DNA of 64,000 nt from Micrasema longulum (taxonomy: Eukaryota; Arthropoda; Insecta; Trichoptera; Brachycentridae), in NCBI GenBank assembly GCA_022494885.1, contig JAGVSM010004517.1, forward strand, positions 310,001-374,000, in the 5' to 3' direction. This document shows positions 44,511 through 55,760 of this stretch, piece after piece (within the stretch, counting starts at the first letter, position 1; each line of letters starts with the position of its first letter). Both the position numbers and the translations under genes were made by a program. Below the pieces are notes generated by a model, which made no database searches, was not told where the DNA came from, and worked only from the letters and a program-made list of their open reading frames with translations.

Positions 44511-44572
44511 TTTTTGCACCACAACAGAACAAGGGACCTAATTATTACAGAAGTGAATCACAACACATGTTT
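44511..44572 (-). repeat. SINE-1 3' end, antisense
   Basis: The plus strand TTTGCACCACAACAGAACAA, GGGACC, ACAGAAGTGAATCACAACAC is the reverse of the SINE-1 tail. A 70-codon plus-strand frame from 44390 (start NTETDLPEGFVRNLVPICIN) runs into it. The first 40 codons have no match I recognise. Confidence 0.65.
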
Positions 44573-44629
44573 TTGTATCAAAAAAAAAGTTCATGCTTTT
44601 AACCCAAATATTTAAATTTTCGGTTAATT

Positions 44630-44745
44630 TCCGAAAAATCGTATATAGCTTGTGTTGAAAAAATGAGTAGCGAGTTGTGGTAGAATGGGATTTGAACCTC
44701 GGACTTTTCATCCGTGAGTCCACAATATTACCACACATTTACATA
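44630..44745 (-). repeat. SINE-3 head part, antisense
   Basis: GTAGCGAGTTGTGGTAGAAT, GGGATTTGAACCTCGGAC, CATCCGTGAGTCCACAATAT; the GAACCTCGGAC is the antisense B-box region. Confidence 0.65.
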
Positions 44746-44794
44746 TATACCTATATATATCTAAACTCATTTAAATTTCTTAATTGTTCCCGGG

Positions 44795-44945
44795 TGGATA
44801 AAGAAACAGTTGTGTTTGAAATACAACCATAACCCTGTTTGAGTGTTTTTGACTCGATAGCTACTCACAGGTAAAAATGATGAAAATGAAAATTGATTAA
44901 AGACAAGCCCGCCTCAAAGTGTATGCTTAACATCGGCCATATCCC
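44795..44945 (+). repeat. SINE-4 5' extension and partial head
   Basis: GTTTTTGACTCGATAGCTAC, TCACAGGTAAAAATG, AAAATTGATTAAAGACAAGC, CCGCCTCAAAGTGTATGC is the clearest copy of the extended 5' block. It ends within the tRNA-like head. Confidence 0.55.
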
Positions 44946-44974
44946 TAAGTTTCCCCAAATAAAAAAATAAAATC

Positions 44975-45130
44975 GCCATCGGCGGCATTGCAGGACGACG
45001 GGAGCCCGCAGGGGTGAAGAAAGCGGGACTTAGGTTAAGGCAATCCTGAGGCAACCACATCGTCCAGGCCAGGTCCATTACCGCACCACCAAGATGCTAG
45101 CAAAAGGAGGTTGCTCCGTTCTCTAATTTC
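44975..45130. other. GC-rich block, unidentified
   Basis: GCAGGACGACGGGAGCCCGC, AGGGGTGAAGAAAGCGGGAC, CCAGGCCAGGTCCATTACCG form the strongest sustained GC island in the window after the L2 fragment. There is no open frame beyond chance. It may be a fragment of a GC-rich retrotransposon. Confidence 0.3.
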
Positions 45131-45136
45131 AATGTT

Positions 45137-45536
45137 GGTAATTAAATTGAACCACCTAACATCTAATATTCTTCCCGAGCACTAACTCTCAAAACTCGGA
45201 AGTTTGGTGTTTTGAGTTTTGGTAAGGTGCTAGGATTCCCGCCCGTATAGGAGTACTGGCATTATACAAAAACTGAATAGCCTGCCTTTTGTTTTCACCA
45301 AGTACACAGCACGCATCGTATCAAAAGTTGCTCCAGCTGTTCCTAGGCTGGTTGCGAGCTATTTGTGTATATTACCATCATAGTTATGTGAACTCCCAAG
45401 TATTAACTTTCTCGATCCTCTGCAAGATGAACAAAGTCAGCGCAGAATATGTTCAAGGGAGTGACCAGGTATGCAATAAGCACCTACCTCTTTCCCGAAA
45501 CCATTTTAAAAGACTTGTGTCTTTCTTCAGTTTCGC
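45137..45536. other. Anonymous DNA, no gene seen
   Basis: A block near 45186-45235 (CTCAAAACTCGGAAG, GTTTTGAGTTTTGGTAAGGT) loosely resembles 58769-58812, suggesting another low-copy repeat. A plus-strand frame (45289-45558) has no motif. Confidence 0.3.
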
Positions 45537-45735
45537 ATATTCACCATCAATTTTTTAAAACTAATTAAGCAAAAATGTAATATTTCTCAAACTTTAAACC
45601 TCAAAAATAACAAAACATTGAATCTTTAAAAGCTTTCATTGCACCCCTCACTGCAGTATTGTCAATTTTCGATAAATCAGATAGACATGATCAGTACAAT
45701 TATCTTACCCTACATAATTTCCCAGCATGACAGTG
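45537..45735 (+). repeat. Third, diverged copy of the duplicated segment
   Basis: TCTTTAAAAGCTTTCATTGC, ACCCCTCACTGCAGTATTGT, ATTTCCCAGCATG align with 13500-13595 and 17145-17245. Sequence equivalent to the 22 bp block lost from copy 1 is present in diverged form (near 45602-45628). Confidence 0.6.
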
Positions 45736-48271
45736 AAGGAATATTCTGTTAGTTCCAAATTGAGACCGCAACCATGCTCCGAATCCCGCATCAAAAAAGA
45801 AGAAGAACGATGTAATACAAATAAAAGAAACAACGACACAAAATCCAAATACATATGGGAAAGATTCGAAGAATTCATCCAATACACCATGCGCTCAAAC
45901 AACAGAATAGTATTTCAAAGCAAATAAGTTCATGAAATTATCAAGACGCTACTGGAAAATTCCTAACACAGATCTGCGACTGTGTATAGTTTATTATTTA
46001 CACAAACAAATGAAATATAAGTAAAACGTACAACCATCATCATTAGGTGTTCGCCAATTAAAAACAGAGGGTTTTTACTGATCTACATAATAAAAGAAAA
46101 GACTTGTTTTTTTCATACTAGTTTACCTTTTTAAAATGCATAATAACGCGATGCATCAAATGTACAAACAATAAATAATTAGCCTTTGGATATCTCAAAA
46201 AAATAACATTAAAAACAACTAGAGTTCCAGCTGTCAATTTAAATAAAAAATTGCTCCCTTAGTAATTACCTTAAAATACCTCTGTTACGTTCCAAAACAA
46301 TGCAAACAACGTTTTACATTTAAGTAGTTAAAAAAATCTTCGTTATTCAGTAAAAAATACCATTGTTGGAACTGGTTATGTTACTGTTTTTTACGTTGTT
46401 CTTTCACCCTTCAGAAAATACGTAAAAAAAAACTATGAACGGAGAACACAAAAGGCTGGAGTTCAATTATTTACCGTGACTATAATGAATTTTCATTGCA
46501 TATAATTATTCGTATTATGCTACTACTGTTTTAGATTTTTTTGTGTAATATGGAAATTTCTTTGTGGACCCTGTCATACGACGTGACGTTTTGAATTTAG
46601 TCTTGATTTTTCTGTAGGCCATCAACGATTATACGAAAACAATTCGAATGCTATTAATAATTATTTTACGATAATAAATTAAACAGTTAAAACACATTTC
46701 ATTTCATTTATTAAAATGCATGATGTTCTGATTTTAAAATAGCATACTTAAAAGTATGATAAAATAAATCATTTTTAACAATGTATCTTGTTTACAGATT
46801 ATACTTTTTTCATGCGGGACAAAGTAAAGTCTTATGGAATGCTTAATTATCCTCGAAAAATAAAGTACTTAATAGTGTTATGTGTATCTAGTATCTATAT
46901 ATGCTTACTATGAATAATATTTTTTTTTAAATATTACCGAGTGACACGAACTTTAGAGTTATTTTAATGAATAATTCAAATACTTAGTAAAAAAAAAGGG
47001 TAAATATATATTTTTACTTTTTATTATCAGATCACAAATTTATATAGTAAGAATCAATAGTAAATGCTGGACGTGGATATTAAAAAAAAACTTGGTGAAA
47101 TCGAATAAAGAAAAATATAAAATCACGTTGATAGCACTCAAGTTCGAAGAGTATATGAGGTTTTAGTTAGTTATTTAAATAAATAAAATTTAAATGCTTA
47201 TATTTTTACTTCATCTCAATTGATTAATTACATATTAATTTTTCATGTTTACAAATAAAATTGTACATTAATAGAAAGTTGATTTGACGGTCAACTAGGG
47301 TAAATAAATCCCGTTCTAAGACAGTAAAAAATATATCATTTTTCTAGCCAAAAACACAGTACATAATATGTAAAATATATTTATTAAAAACGATAGTAAT
47401 AAATGTTATGCCTAGTTAACTATATTATTCATAAATTCAATGTTGTATAAATATTTTTTTAAAAACTTCGTAATAAAAAATAAACCAAATCAATTTTAAT
47501 ATAAAAGAAAAAACAAGATTGAGTGGTCATGAGTAAAACTAAAAAGTCGCGTAAAATAATAACTATTAAATTGTATGACACTAAAACGTTCTGGTCGAAT
47601 GCTGTCACAACCTTGGTTCCAAGTAGTTGATTTTTACATTTTGAATAAAATTATGCAATTACTTTAATTTTTTAAAATCAAATAATATTTACTTATTTAA
47701 AGTACAGTTATAAAAAAAGTCAGTATTTCCGAAAATATTTTGAATTCTTTTTACTCCATTGTAAATTGCATCACCCTTCAAAAAAACGGACTTAAAAAAT
47801 AGGGATCACGGTTTCCTACCTGTTTCCCTTTGTTAGTCACACGTATTCTATCATATCGGCTTATTGCGAAATACAATTTGTCGATCTGTTATTGATTCCA
47901 TTGTTGTGGGGTTACTCGATCGAGCTTTAATATGCGGCTTGCCTACCGGATCAGGTGCTCCATACAATGGCACAATCGGAAGCAATTGATTTTGTACAAC
48001 CATAAAAGATCTTCTTGTATTGTAGTGTCACGTGTTATGGTACTATTTGATGACAATAAAATATACATAGTATTGTGTTATTGTCAAAAACGTGAGGTTA
48101 AAATACAGTCAGTTATACCTATATTATGAGTTAGTGTATTCTAAATATTTTCGAAAAAAGATAGATACATAGAATTATAATATTCCAGAAACCGCGCACG
48201 CTCATCAAACTGTGGCCGACTACATTACTCATAAATGAGAAGTATAAGAGTTATTGACTAATTTTAGATTT
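45736..48271. other. Long anonymous stretch, no gene seen
   Basis: No recognised repeat or gene over about 2.5 kb. Short overlapping frames at 45700-45927 and 47932-48129 carry no motif. The 47790-47990 block is somewhat GC-balanced. Confidence 0.35.
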
Positions 48272-48428
48272 TTTTTCACCACAACAGGAATTGACGCCCA
48301 ATTAGTCGTGAATTACAGCGCAGTACACCCAGGCTTGAGAAAAATCATATTTAATTTTTGTGTACTCACCGGGAATCGAACCCAAAACCATCCGTGTGTG
48401 AGTCAAATATCTTAACCACTTATGTTAC
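48272..48428 (-). repeat. SINE-1, antisense
   Basis: CACCACAACAGGAATTGACG, CCCAGGCTTGAGAAAAATCA, GTACTCACCGGGAATCGAAC, CCGTGTGTGAGTCAAATATC, AACCACTTA; nearly full length. Confidence 0.85.
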
Positions 48429-48518
48429 AATAACAACAAAAAAAACTAGAACTACTTAATTATAAATGCATAGGTAACTAAATATAGGAATTTAATAATC
48501 ATTATTATATAAATATAC

Positions 48519-49228
48519 TAGCGGACCTGACGGGCGTTGTCCTGTCCCAACGGTGGTTTGCCTGCTATTAGCTCGGAAAAGACTTTTCATTGATAAGTAG
48601 GTACCTGGGTACTTTTTGTGATTAAACTCTAAAACTTAAAATTGTTAATATTAAAATATTTCATTTGAGTAGGTATCTAAGTACTTGTTTATGGTTGAAT
48701 TCCAAAACATAAAATAAATATTTTTTCAAATATTTATGTCATTCTTTTTGCTAACGTCAAACTTTGGTCGTCTCAGCAACAAAAGGGGTGTACTTATATA
48801 GGAATACGATTTCTTTAAAAGTATTGAATTTAATATTATTTTAGTTTTACCAAAAATCCAATAAATAGAAATATATGGGTAGAAATTATTAGGAATTTGA
48901 GGAATGAATCTAATTGAAATCCACAAAAAGCAAATGCTGTTTGTAAACATTTAAAAACAAACTTTGTTTATGCACAAAAAAACAACATCTTTCCATTTTT
49001 TTTGCAAATGCATTGTCCTCGAATGTAGCCCTGATAGATCGATGAATAAAACATTTATGCTCCTAACTGATTTTTAACATATTCGATTGAATATTTTAAT
49101 ATCTACGAACACGCACAGCGGAAAGATCTATATTTCTCGGAAAACCACACGTAAATCAGTTAAGCCGTTTAGGAGGAGTACGGTGACATCACACGTAAAG
49201 AGGATTTATATAAATAAAGATAGTGTAG
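48519..49228 (+). mobile_element. CTAGCGGAC-family element
   Basis: It starts TACTAGCGGACCTGACGGGC, GTTGTCCTG, with TGGTTTGCCTGCTATTAGC. It ends GTAAATCAGTTAAGCCGTTT, AGGAGGAGTACGGTGACATC, ACACGTAAAGAGG and TATAAATAAAGATA. The interior (GTAAACATTTAAAAACAAAC, AACATCTTTCCATTTTTTTT) is shared with 61853-62527. A minus-strand frame at 48726-48950 inside it has no motif. Confidence 0.75.
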
Positions 49229-49625
49229 ATTATATGTGACAAGAATACATAATGTTACTTAATAATAAATAAGATATTAACTAAAACGTTTATTAATCAC
49301 TACATATATTTTTCGAAAAAATCCGTGGCCACACTATTTAAATGTGCAATAATTTTTATTGCAAAATTTGTTTTATATTTAAAGTACTTTATATTTAGCA
49401 CTAAATTTGATTTTTTAAAGGATACAAGTGGGAAAATACAGTTAAATTGTGTTGCTGTTCAAGGGTTTATATTTTGTTGAGTTCTTTTGACCTCGATTTT
49501 ATTATAAACTTTTAGCAGTAAGCACCTCACAAACAACTGCCTTACATATAATATCTTAAACTCAGCGAATAGATCTTCTGTTGTATACCTCATAATACAA
49601 TATCAAAAGAAATGGCATATTAAGG
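49229..49625. other. AT-rich stretch, no gene seen
   Basis: Nothing recognised. Confidence 0.4.
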
Positions 49626-49629
49626 CATG

Positions 49630-49725
49630 TGCCAGTGATTATTTTACACACTGTGAAACATTATTCATTCTGTCTGTAAATGCTTGAATTGTCCAATTTC
49701 TACCATTTGTTAATTAAGCTCATAT
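49630..49725 (+). repeat. Family A fragment
   Basis: CCAGTGATTATTTTACACAC, TGTGAAACATTATTCATTC, TGTAAATGCTTGAATTGTCC, ACCATTTGTTAATTAAGC; strongly diverged. Confidence 0.5.
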
Positions 49726-49913
49726 GTACATATATTGTATAAAAATGATGTGTTAGAATATTGATCGTCCATTTGTCAAGTGCGTCCAAAAAAATGAAAT
49801 TAAAATCCTAATTATTCCACAATTCAATCAATGTATGTATTGGCTTTGGTGAGCTTGTCGATTGGCTTAAAATAAAATTATCAAAAATAAAATATTTAAT
49901 TAAGATTATCAGA

Positions 49914-50171
49914 TTAGTCAATTAATCGCACAACTTGGAATTCTTTGGGTAGATCTTTCGGCTTCTTGTAGATCTCTTCGCCATTAACACAGTGTGAGAT
50001 GAAAATGTATTGGCATGGGTTAGCTTGAAGTCTTGTTTGTTGATCGTGTTTTTGAATATATTGTTTACCATTATTTTGTTGCCATTCTTTGTTATCGCTA
50101 CATAGTTTTATGTTATTTTTGATCAGTTTCTCGTACATATTTTTCCTTATCCTAACAGTTGTAATTGGCAA
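49914..50171 (-). other. Open frame of 85 codons, possible small exon, unproven
   Basis: The minus-strand frame opens just after a TAG stop. Its first in-frame ATG is about 11 codons in, and it ends at 49914. The polypeptide is charged and looks more protein-like than other short frames: KNMYEKLIKNNIKLCSDNKE, then KHDQQTRLQANPCQYIFISH, CVNGEEIYKKPKDLPKEFQV, VRLID, stop. I recognise no domain and no transposon motif. On the minus strand, GATTTATTATATTTATAG precedes it and could serve as a splice acceptor. It could be a terminal exon, part of an unknown element, or chance. Confidence 0.2.
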
Positions 50172-51149
50172 AAGCTATAAATATAATAAATCCATAAATA
50201 GATATCAACAAATAAATAAAATAATGATGAGAAAATTCTGCCAAATTTTGGAAATTGCCCACTCAATTTCCTCTTTGAGGATTTTTACCTACAGCCTATG
50301 TAACCTATATTACCTAAAGCCTATATAATACGTAGATACGCAAACATTTATTCCGTCTCTGTTGTAACATTTGAGTATATTGTTAGCACTATTATTTTCT
50401 CTGTCCCCAATACCCAAATTATGTATTTAATTATGTACCTGTAGGTACAAGTTGCGTGAGACATTAAATTAACTTGTAGGCTATCATTATATTCTCATTC
50501 AGAAGGGAGAAATTGAGAGACAAATAAAACTCCGTTCCCGAAAACAACATATAAATAATATTCTCCCCACATCGATTTTATATGAATTACTTGATTAAGT
50601 CACAGCCCATCAATGCCATCTAAAATACATAACGTTACGATATACCCGGTTACACAGAAGTAATTAAATACTATTATTATTCTATGTATCTAAGACAATA
50701 ACATTGTTATGCTTAAAATTTTCTGTTTTGCGCTTTTTTATATTTTATTTTATAAATTATAATCGGCAGGTGTGCTATGTACAATGCACATGTTAGTTTA
50801 AAAAAATATTGTTTCAAAATTTAAATTGAAGCAGTTTCTCTATTGTTATTAACTTAATAATGAAAATAAATATAAAAACAATATTTTCGGCCACTCTACG
50901 ATATTTATTTTATTACTGACTGGTCTCAAAGCTTAAGCATCGTATAGGTAAATTTTAGTCAAGAATATACCAATTTATAATTTTAACTTTACTATTTTAA
51001 CTTTTTTTTTACTAACTGAGATAAATATATGTATGTTTTAATCATCAGTAATTATACCTATGTAGGTACTTAGAATTAAGGATGGTTTTTTCAAAACTCG
51101 ACATGTAAAACTCGACAAATAAAAAATGAAAAAATCTATTAAAAAAACA
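50172..51149. other. AT-rich stretch, no gene seen
   Basis: Nothing recognised over about 1 kb. Confidence 0.4.
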
Positions 51150-51275
51150 GTCAGAATACTGAATGTTAAACAGTGTTTAAAGTTGCCACTTAAATCGGCC
51201 AATGACAGGTCATACCATGTAAATGTCTAGACTTCTATAAAATGTTCTTCGTCCCTGTTGTAATATACTAATATC
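51150..51275 (-). repeat. Family A fragment, antisense
   Basis: AATGTTAAACAGTGTTTAAA, GTTGCCACTTAAATCGGCCA, ATGACAGGTC, AAATGTCTAGACTTCTATAA, GTTCTTCGTCCCTGTTGTAA. Confidence 0.7.
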
Positions 51276-51454
51276 TGTATCGTAAAGGATAAATCACGAG
51301 TCACATTAAACGAAATGGTCAGGAAACACGATTTTGTGATTATGGGATTTCTAAAATATGATCACTTTTGATCCAAATGAGATAATTTCAATATAAAAAG
51401 AACTTTCAATGTAAAACAATGATCTTTTGGATAATAAAAGTACTAAAAAAAGGA

Positions 51455-51540
51455 GTTTTATTTATTTAGTTAATTAATTAATTTATTTATTTTTTAAATT
51501 TATTTATTTGTTTATTTGTTTTTTTATTTGTTTATTTAAT

Positions 51541-51591
<51 letters not shown>

Positions 51592-51595
51592 TTAT
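51455..51595. repeat. TTTA microsatellite
   Basis: An impure TTTA/TTTG array of about 140 bp, the longest simple repeat in the window. It probably seeds from the antisense tail of a retrotransposon, whose 3' region may continue to about 51790. Confidence 0.8.
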
Positions 51596-52095
51596 ATTAC
51601 GTACACAAACAGTATGTCCACATCATATTTTGACAATTTCTTTGTATATTAGTGTAAGAAACTCATGCATACACCAAAAAAATTGTTTAAACTTAATACA
51701 ATAATTTAAATTATGTTCAATATAATAAACGTTAAAGAAACGAGACATGTTTACAATAATAATAATAAAGTTAAATATCTGCTTCTCTCAAAAGTTTTAT
51801 AATTTATGACCTAAATTGACATACATTGTCACAAAAAATATCAGCCTCGGTAAATATATTGTTATATTGGTCGCATACTCTAGGTATTGTAGATTGTTTA
51901 AAATAGTTTGTTGGCGCGTTTTCAGTGTAAAACAGAAGTTTTTTTCTTGTCGGTCTAGATGCCACACGGAATGGAAGTATTTTTATGGTGTAAATGAACT
52001 ATGGTGTTTTATTTACGAATAAAACAGCTTATTGCGATAATTTCTTCATTTTTAACTTCAAAACGGCAAAAAAGTGGACTTTCGTGTAACTCCTT
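51596..52095 (-). other. Probable antisense retrotransposon 3'UTR, no gene seen
   Basis: Low-complexity AT-rich sequence adjoins the TTTA array. A short plus-strand frame at 51816-52022 has no motif. Confidence 0.3.
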
Positions 52096-52145
52096 TAAGG
52101 TTAAGATATAAATAACTCCCAGGGGAGTTGAATCCAGTCCAATAA
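52096..52145 (-). repeat. Family A fragment, antisense
   Basis: ATAACTCCCAGGGGAGTTGA, ATCCAGTCC is the reverse of the GGACTGGATTCAACTCCC block. Confidence 0.55.
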
Positions 52146-52620
52146 ATTGCTTACTAGTAAATTATTAGCCTACTTATTACCAATATTGGTTTCCGTCGAT
52201 TACTTAACAATCGGTTACGGCTCAGTACTTACCAAATGTCACAAACACATGACAGTAATCACGACTATTTTGCAACAAGTAAAACCCCACTAAAAGCTAT
52301 GGATATTTCAGAATCTACCTTCGCTAATGTATCACCTTAGACCCGCGTAATTCACAGTTTGCGGTGTAATTTGCGTCAAACCGCCTCATTATCTTTGTTT
52401 ATAATGATAAAATGATATAGTGCTGTTTGTTGTACGGAGCCGCTTTCAGCGTATCCTTAAATTGAATATGAAATTTATTCCCAGCTCAGGGCTGCTGTTT
52501 CGTGAGTCCGGGGCGTGGGGTTTTGGAACTACATGACCAACGCAGTGGCGGTACAAGATTACAAAGCATTCCATGCAATTTAGAATAAAGTATTTTTCAT
52601 TTAAAAAACAAAATAAAAAC
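52146..52620. other. GC-balanced, probably single-copy DNA, no gene seen
   Basis: Blocks such as TGTACGGAGCCGCTTTCAGC and GTGAGTCCGGGGCGTGGGG match no repeat here. There is no open frame of note. Confidence 0.35.
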
Positions 52621-52621
52621 A

Positions 52622-53112
52622 TCCATAACCACCATCGTCATTCCGTTGGAGAATATAGTATCTACAAAGAACCTCCATGATTCTCTATCGGCTACTACCT
52701 CCTGTGCGTCCTCCCAAGTCAGGTTCGCGTCCTGTAGTTCTCACACTGTCGGACTCGTGATGTAATGGTCAGCGCGTTTGCCTTCCTGCAAAAGGTCTCA
52801 GGTTCGATTCCTAACACGGTTGATATGAAATATTTATTTATTAGGGTGTTTTTATACAAGAATATTTCATAGTCCCTGGACTGGTTCCTGAAGCTGATCA
52901 TCTTACCTTCATGTAAGAAAAATTATCAAAATACGCTGCGATTGCATTTGGTGGGAACAAATAATGATGATAATAAGTTCTGACATAAACTGCCCACGAA
53001 CAGTAAGCAGCGGACGTCCAGGACGTCGAGAACCTGATGCCTTGTAAAGTAGGCAAGCTTGGTTCAGACTCTCAGGAGGCATCCGCAGTATATGGCCCAG
53101 CTAACCGTACTG
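52622..53112 (-). mobile_element. LINE reverse-transcriptase C-terminus (RTE-like), split by SINE-4
   Basis: The minus strand upstream of the insert reads GHILRMPPESLNQACLLYKA, SGSRRPGRPLLTVRGQFM. Downstream of it the strand reads LQDANLTWEDAQEVVADRES, WRFFVDTIFSNGMTMVVMD. Removing the SINE and one target-site copy joins the halves in frame as RGQFMSELQDANLT. It is the same family as 3665-4040 (DANL...DR...FVDT) and better preserved. It marks the extreme C-terminus of the element ORF, with A/T-rich sequence following in the 3' direction. Confidence 0.85.
52746..52975 (+). repeat. SINE-4, full-length, with target-site duplication
   Basis: The head GTCGGACTCGTGATGTAATG, GTCAGCGCGTTTGCC, B box CAGGTTCGATTCCTAAC, body TATTTCATAGTCCCTGGACT, GGTTCCTGAAGC, TACGCTGCGATTGCATTTGG and an AATGATGATAATA tail. 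It is flanked by AGTTCTCACA (52736-52745) and AGTTCTGACA (52976-52985), a 10 bp duplication with one mismatch. Confidence 0.9.
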
Positions 53113-53169
53113 CCTCCGTTTAGTGACAGTTGTCACCATAGTTTTGATCATAAATACATACAGTATGCA

Positions 53170-53985
53170 CCTGCAGTTTGGAGTCCTGCTTATAACTGTA
53201 ACTCGTGATCTTGAACGAGTACAAAGATAGTTTTTAAGATACATTAAATTTAAATTAGGGCTACCTGTGTTAGAAATAAATTATCAATCCCTGAAGACTA
53301 ACTTAAATTTATCATTACTGTCAAGCAGAAGAATAATAAATAAACTCTTGTTTATATATAAATTTTTAATTAATAAAATAGATTGCCCAGAACTGTTAAC
53401 TTTTATACACTTTCGTATTCCACATAGACCAACGAGACTAAATTTTTTGTTTTACATCATCATGGTACTAATTATTCATTGAATTCACCAATTATTCGCA
53501 TGCAGCGACTTGCAAATCAATAGAATGATGATTTAGATTTATTTTACACCACGCCGCTGATGATCGAGTCCTGTGTTTAAAAAAAGAATAAACAATAAAA
53601 AAAATAAATCACAATTAGTTCTTCATTTTTGTTTTAACTCTTTACTTATGTGTGTATAATTATTTAAAAGTTTATTATTGTTTAGTATTAATATTGATAT
53701 AACATTTCATTTCAAAGCACTTTCTTTTTCTTTCGCTTTTTTTTATTTTCTTCCTATTTTTTAAAACTGCCATTTTCTTTAATTTACCTTTCTTTTATAA
53801 AGGTTAACATTTTTATTTGTTACAGATGTAATACTTATTTTTTTATATATAAATACTGTTTACCATTGTATACGTTTCTCGATGTTTTTTTTATTTTTAT
53901 ATTATGTTATTTTTGTTATATTTTTTTTCGCTGGTTTTATTGTAATTATGTAAAAGGTTTATGGAACCGTAAATAAATAAATCAA
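53170..53985 (+). mobile_element. Jockey/CR1-type LINE, C-terminus and 3'UTR, sister copy
   Basis: The frame reads APAVWSPAYNCNS, then shifted DLERVQR, stop, FLRYIKFKLGLPVLEINYQS, LKTNLNLSLLSSRRIINKLL, FIYKFLINKIDCPELLTFIH, FRIPHRPTRLNFLFY. It extends slightly further 5' than 42150-42965 and carries more damage: a frameshift at the start, a stop, and a deletion in the HHRGTNYS segment. The 3'UTR is colinear with the sister copy and ends GAACCGTAAATAAATAAATC. Confidence 0.85.
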
Positions 53986-54439
53986 TAGTATAATATCACA
54001 ACACGCCCCTGTTAAGTTACAATTTAATTGCTCCGGGTGATCCGAAAACTAAGGATTGTAGCAAGAGTAATTCACGTTTCTTGGAAAAATGTACGTTTAG
54101 CAAAAAAATTCTTGCTTGTCTTGTTCTTAGAAGAAGAATGAGGAAAATAATAGTCAAAACTTAACTTTACATGTGTTAAAATATTAACAGGTTTTATTAA
54201 ATAATCATTATGCCAACGTTTAAAGTTATTGTAGCTTCTTTACATGCTCGGGGCAAGTTCCGCTTAGAGTTAAGAAATTAAATCCAGAAATTCAAGAATA
54301 ATGTAAATTACGAGTATTCACCCATGTACGAGTATTAGGTGCTAAAATAAGTTTTGACCGTTTTTTTCCAAATGTAAAAATGAGGACCAAAAGCAAAACA
54401 AAATGTTATAGGTTAAACGTCATTTTAAAGAAAATTTTC
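53986..54439. other. Anonymous DNA, no gene seen
   Basis: Nothing recognised. Confidence 0.4.
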
Positions 54440-54864
54440 TGTTTTATAAGTTGTTGTTTGTTTTTAGGTTACACATTTTATTTTATACGATCTTCTTTTT
54501 CCAAGTCAGTCTCTCAATGCTGAGGATCGTGATCACCATTAACACTTCTGATTAGTCTGTTCCACTCAAGTCTATCTTTAGCCTGACGAACTGACTCATC
54601 AACTTTTAGCCCCGTAGCCATCTTTATTTGGTCAGCCCATCTATATGGGATTCTACCCCAGCTTCTCCTACCTTCAACTCGGCCAGACATTATTGCATTT
54701 TCTTGATTGTCTGGCTTACGTCTAGCAATATATCCAAAGAAAGACATTATCCTTCTCAAACACACCACTGATAGAGGAGTTGTAATATGGAGCTCTTCCA
54801 GTATCAATGCATTCGTCTTTCTGGCTGTCCAAGGCACACGCAGCAGCCTTCTCCAACACCACAT
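54440..54864 (-). mobile_element. RTE-type LINE, C-terminal 116 codons, intact frame
   Basis: The minus-strand frame 54864 to 54514 reads MWCWRRLLRVPWTARKTNAL, ILEELHITTPLSVVCLRRIM, SFFGYIARRKPDNQENAIMS, GRVEGRRSWGRIPYRWADQI, and ends KDRLEWNRLIRSVNGDHDPQ, H. MWCWRRLLRVPWTxRxTN, G(H/Y)IARR, GRRSxGRxPxRWxDQ and NGDHDPQ are hallmarks of a common insect endonuclease/reverse-transcriptase family. No stops interrupt it, but only the C-terminal tail is present, so it is a 5'-truncated copy of recent origin. Confidence 0.9.
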
Positions 54865-54889
54865 CTCGAATGCATCGATTCTCTCTCAA

Positions 54890-55214
54890 TTTTATATGAT
54901 AACAAGCCTCAAATAGAATATCATTTAGATGAAAGTGAGCATTTTCGACACCTCTTTCGTTTCGCGTTTAATCGGGGAGATTGGAACCAGAAAAAGAAAA
55001 TATTGTTGTTCTGGAGTTTTTATTTATACTCGTACAAGATAATTCAGTCTTATCCTTTTAATAAATTCCATTAGTTGCTTTTTCTATCCGATGCATTTTA
55101 AAATTAAAATAGTTTATAGACACAACTAGGAACGAACCATGCCTGTGAACTATAAAATGTTTTAATATGTTATATTCTAAAGTCACGTAGTAAGCATATT
55201 TACATTTTTTTTAT
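54890..55214. other. Anonymous DNA, part of a low-copy repeat
   Basis: GTTTATAGACACAACTAGGA, ACGAACCATGCCTGTGAACT (55110-55150) matches 28125-28165. Otherwise nothing. Confidence 0.35.
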
Positions 55215-55760
55215 TTTTTTTTATAAAATTGAAAACATATTATACATAATTATATACAATATTCCCAAGAAGTTTAAAAAAAAACTTTTTTGGGGACATA
55301 CAGATAACAATATTTATTTAAAGACGTTTTTATATTTTAAACTATAATATTATTTACAAAAGCAGAAAAATTAAAATTATGATATAATACAAATTAAAAA
55401 GGGTATAAAAATTACTTAAAAATAACAAAATAAACATAATACTAGGCATGGAAATAAATTCAAAACGATGTAAACATTATGCAATCTGGAAAAGAAAAAT
55501 TTTAAAATATCAAAATTTTAAAATTACATGTACGTATATATACAAACTGAACTAGTACACAAGATAAAAAGTTAAAAACTTTGCAGGGCTAACAAGGGTA
55601 CCTACCCAGTTCTAAGCTAGGCATTAAATTTTCATACATAATTGTAATTTGAAAATCAATTTATTTTAAAGAAAGAACAGACAAACAAAATATAAATTTA
55701 CTAGTTTGCACGTATTCATATACATATATACACACATACAAATGTATACCTATGTATATT
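55215..55760. repeat. Family D plus E repeat, joined
   Basis: GGGGACATACAGATAACAAT and ATTTACAAAAGCAGAA blocks (family D) run into GGGCTAACAAGGGTACCTAC, CTAAGCTAGGCATTAAA and a CA-rich microsatellite (family E). This copy shows that D and E belong to one element. Confidence 0.65.

Noticed and set aside
51455..51595. TTTA array considered as an origin or matrix-attachment element
   Set aside because: The same TTTA starts precede several antisense retrotransposon 3' regions here, so expansion of a retrotransposon tail explains it.
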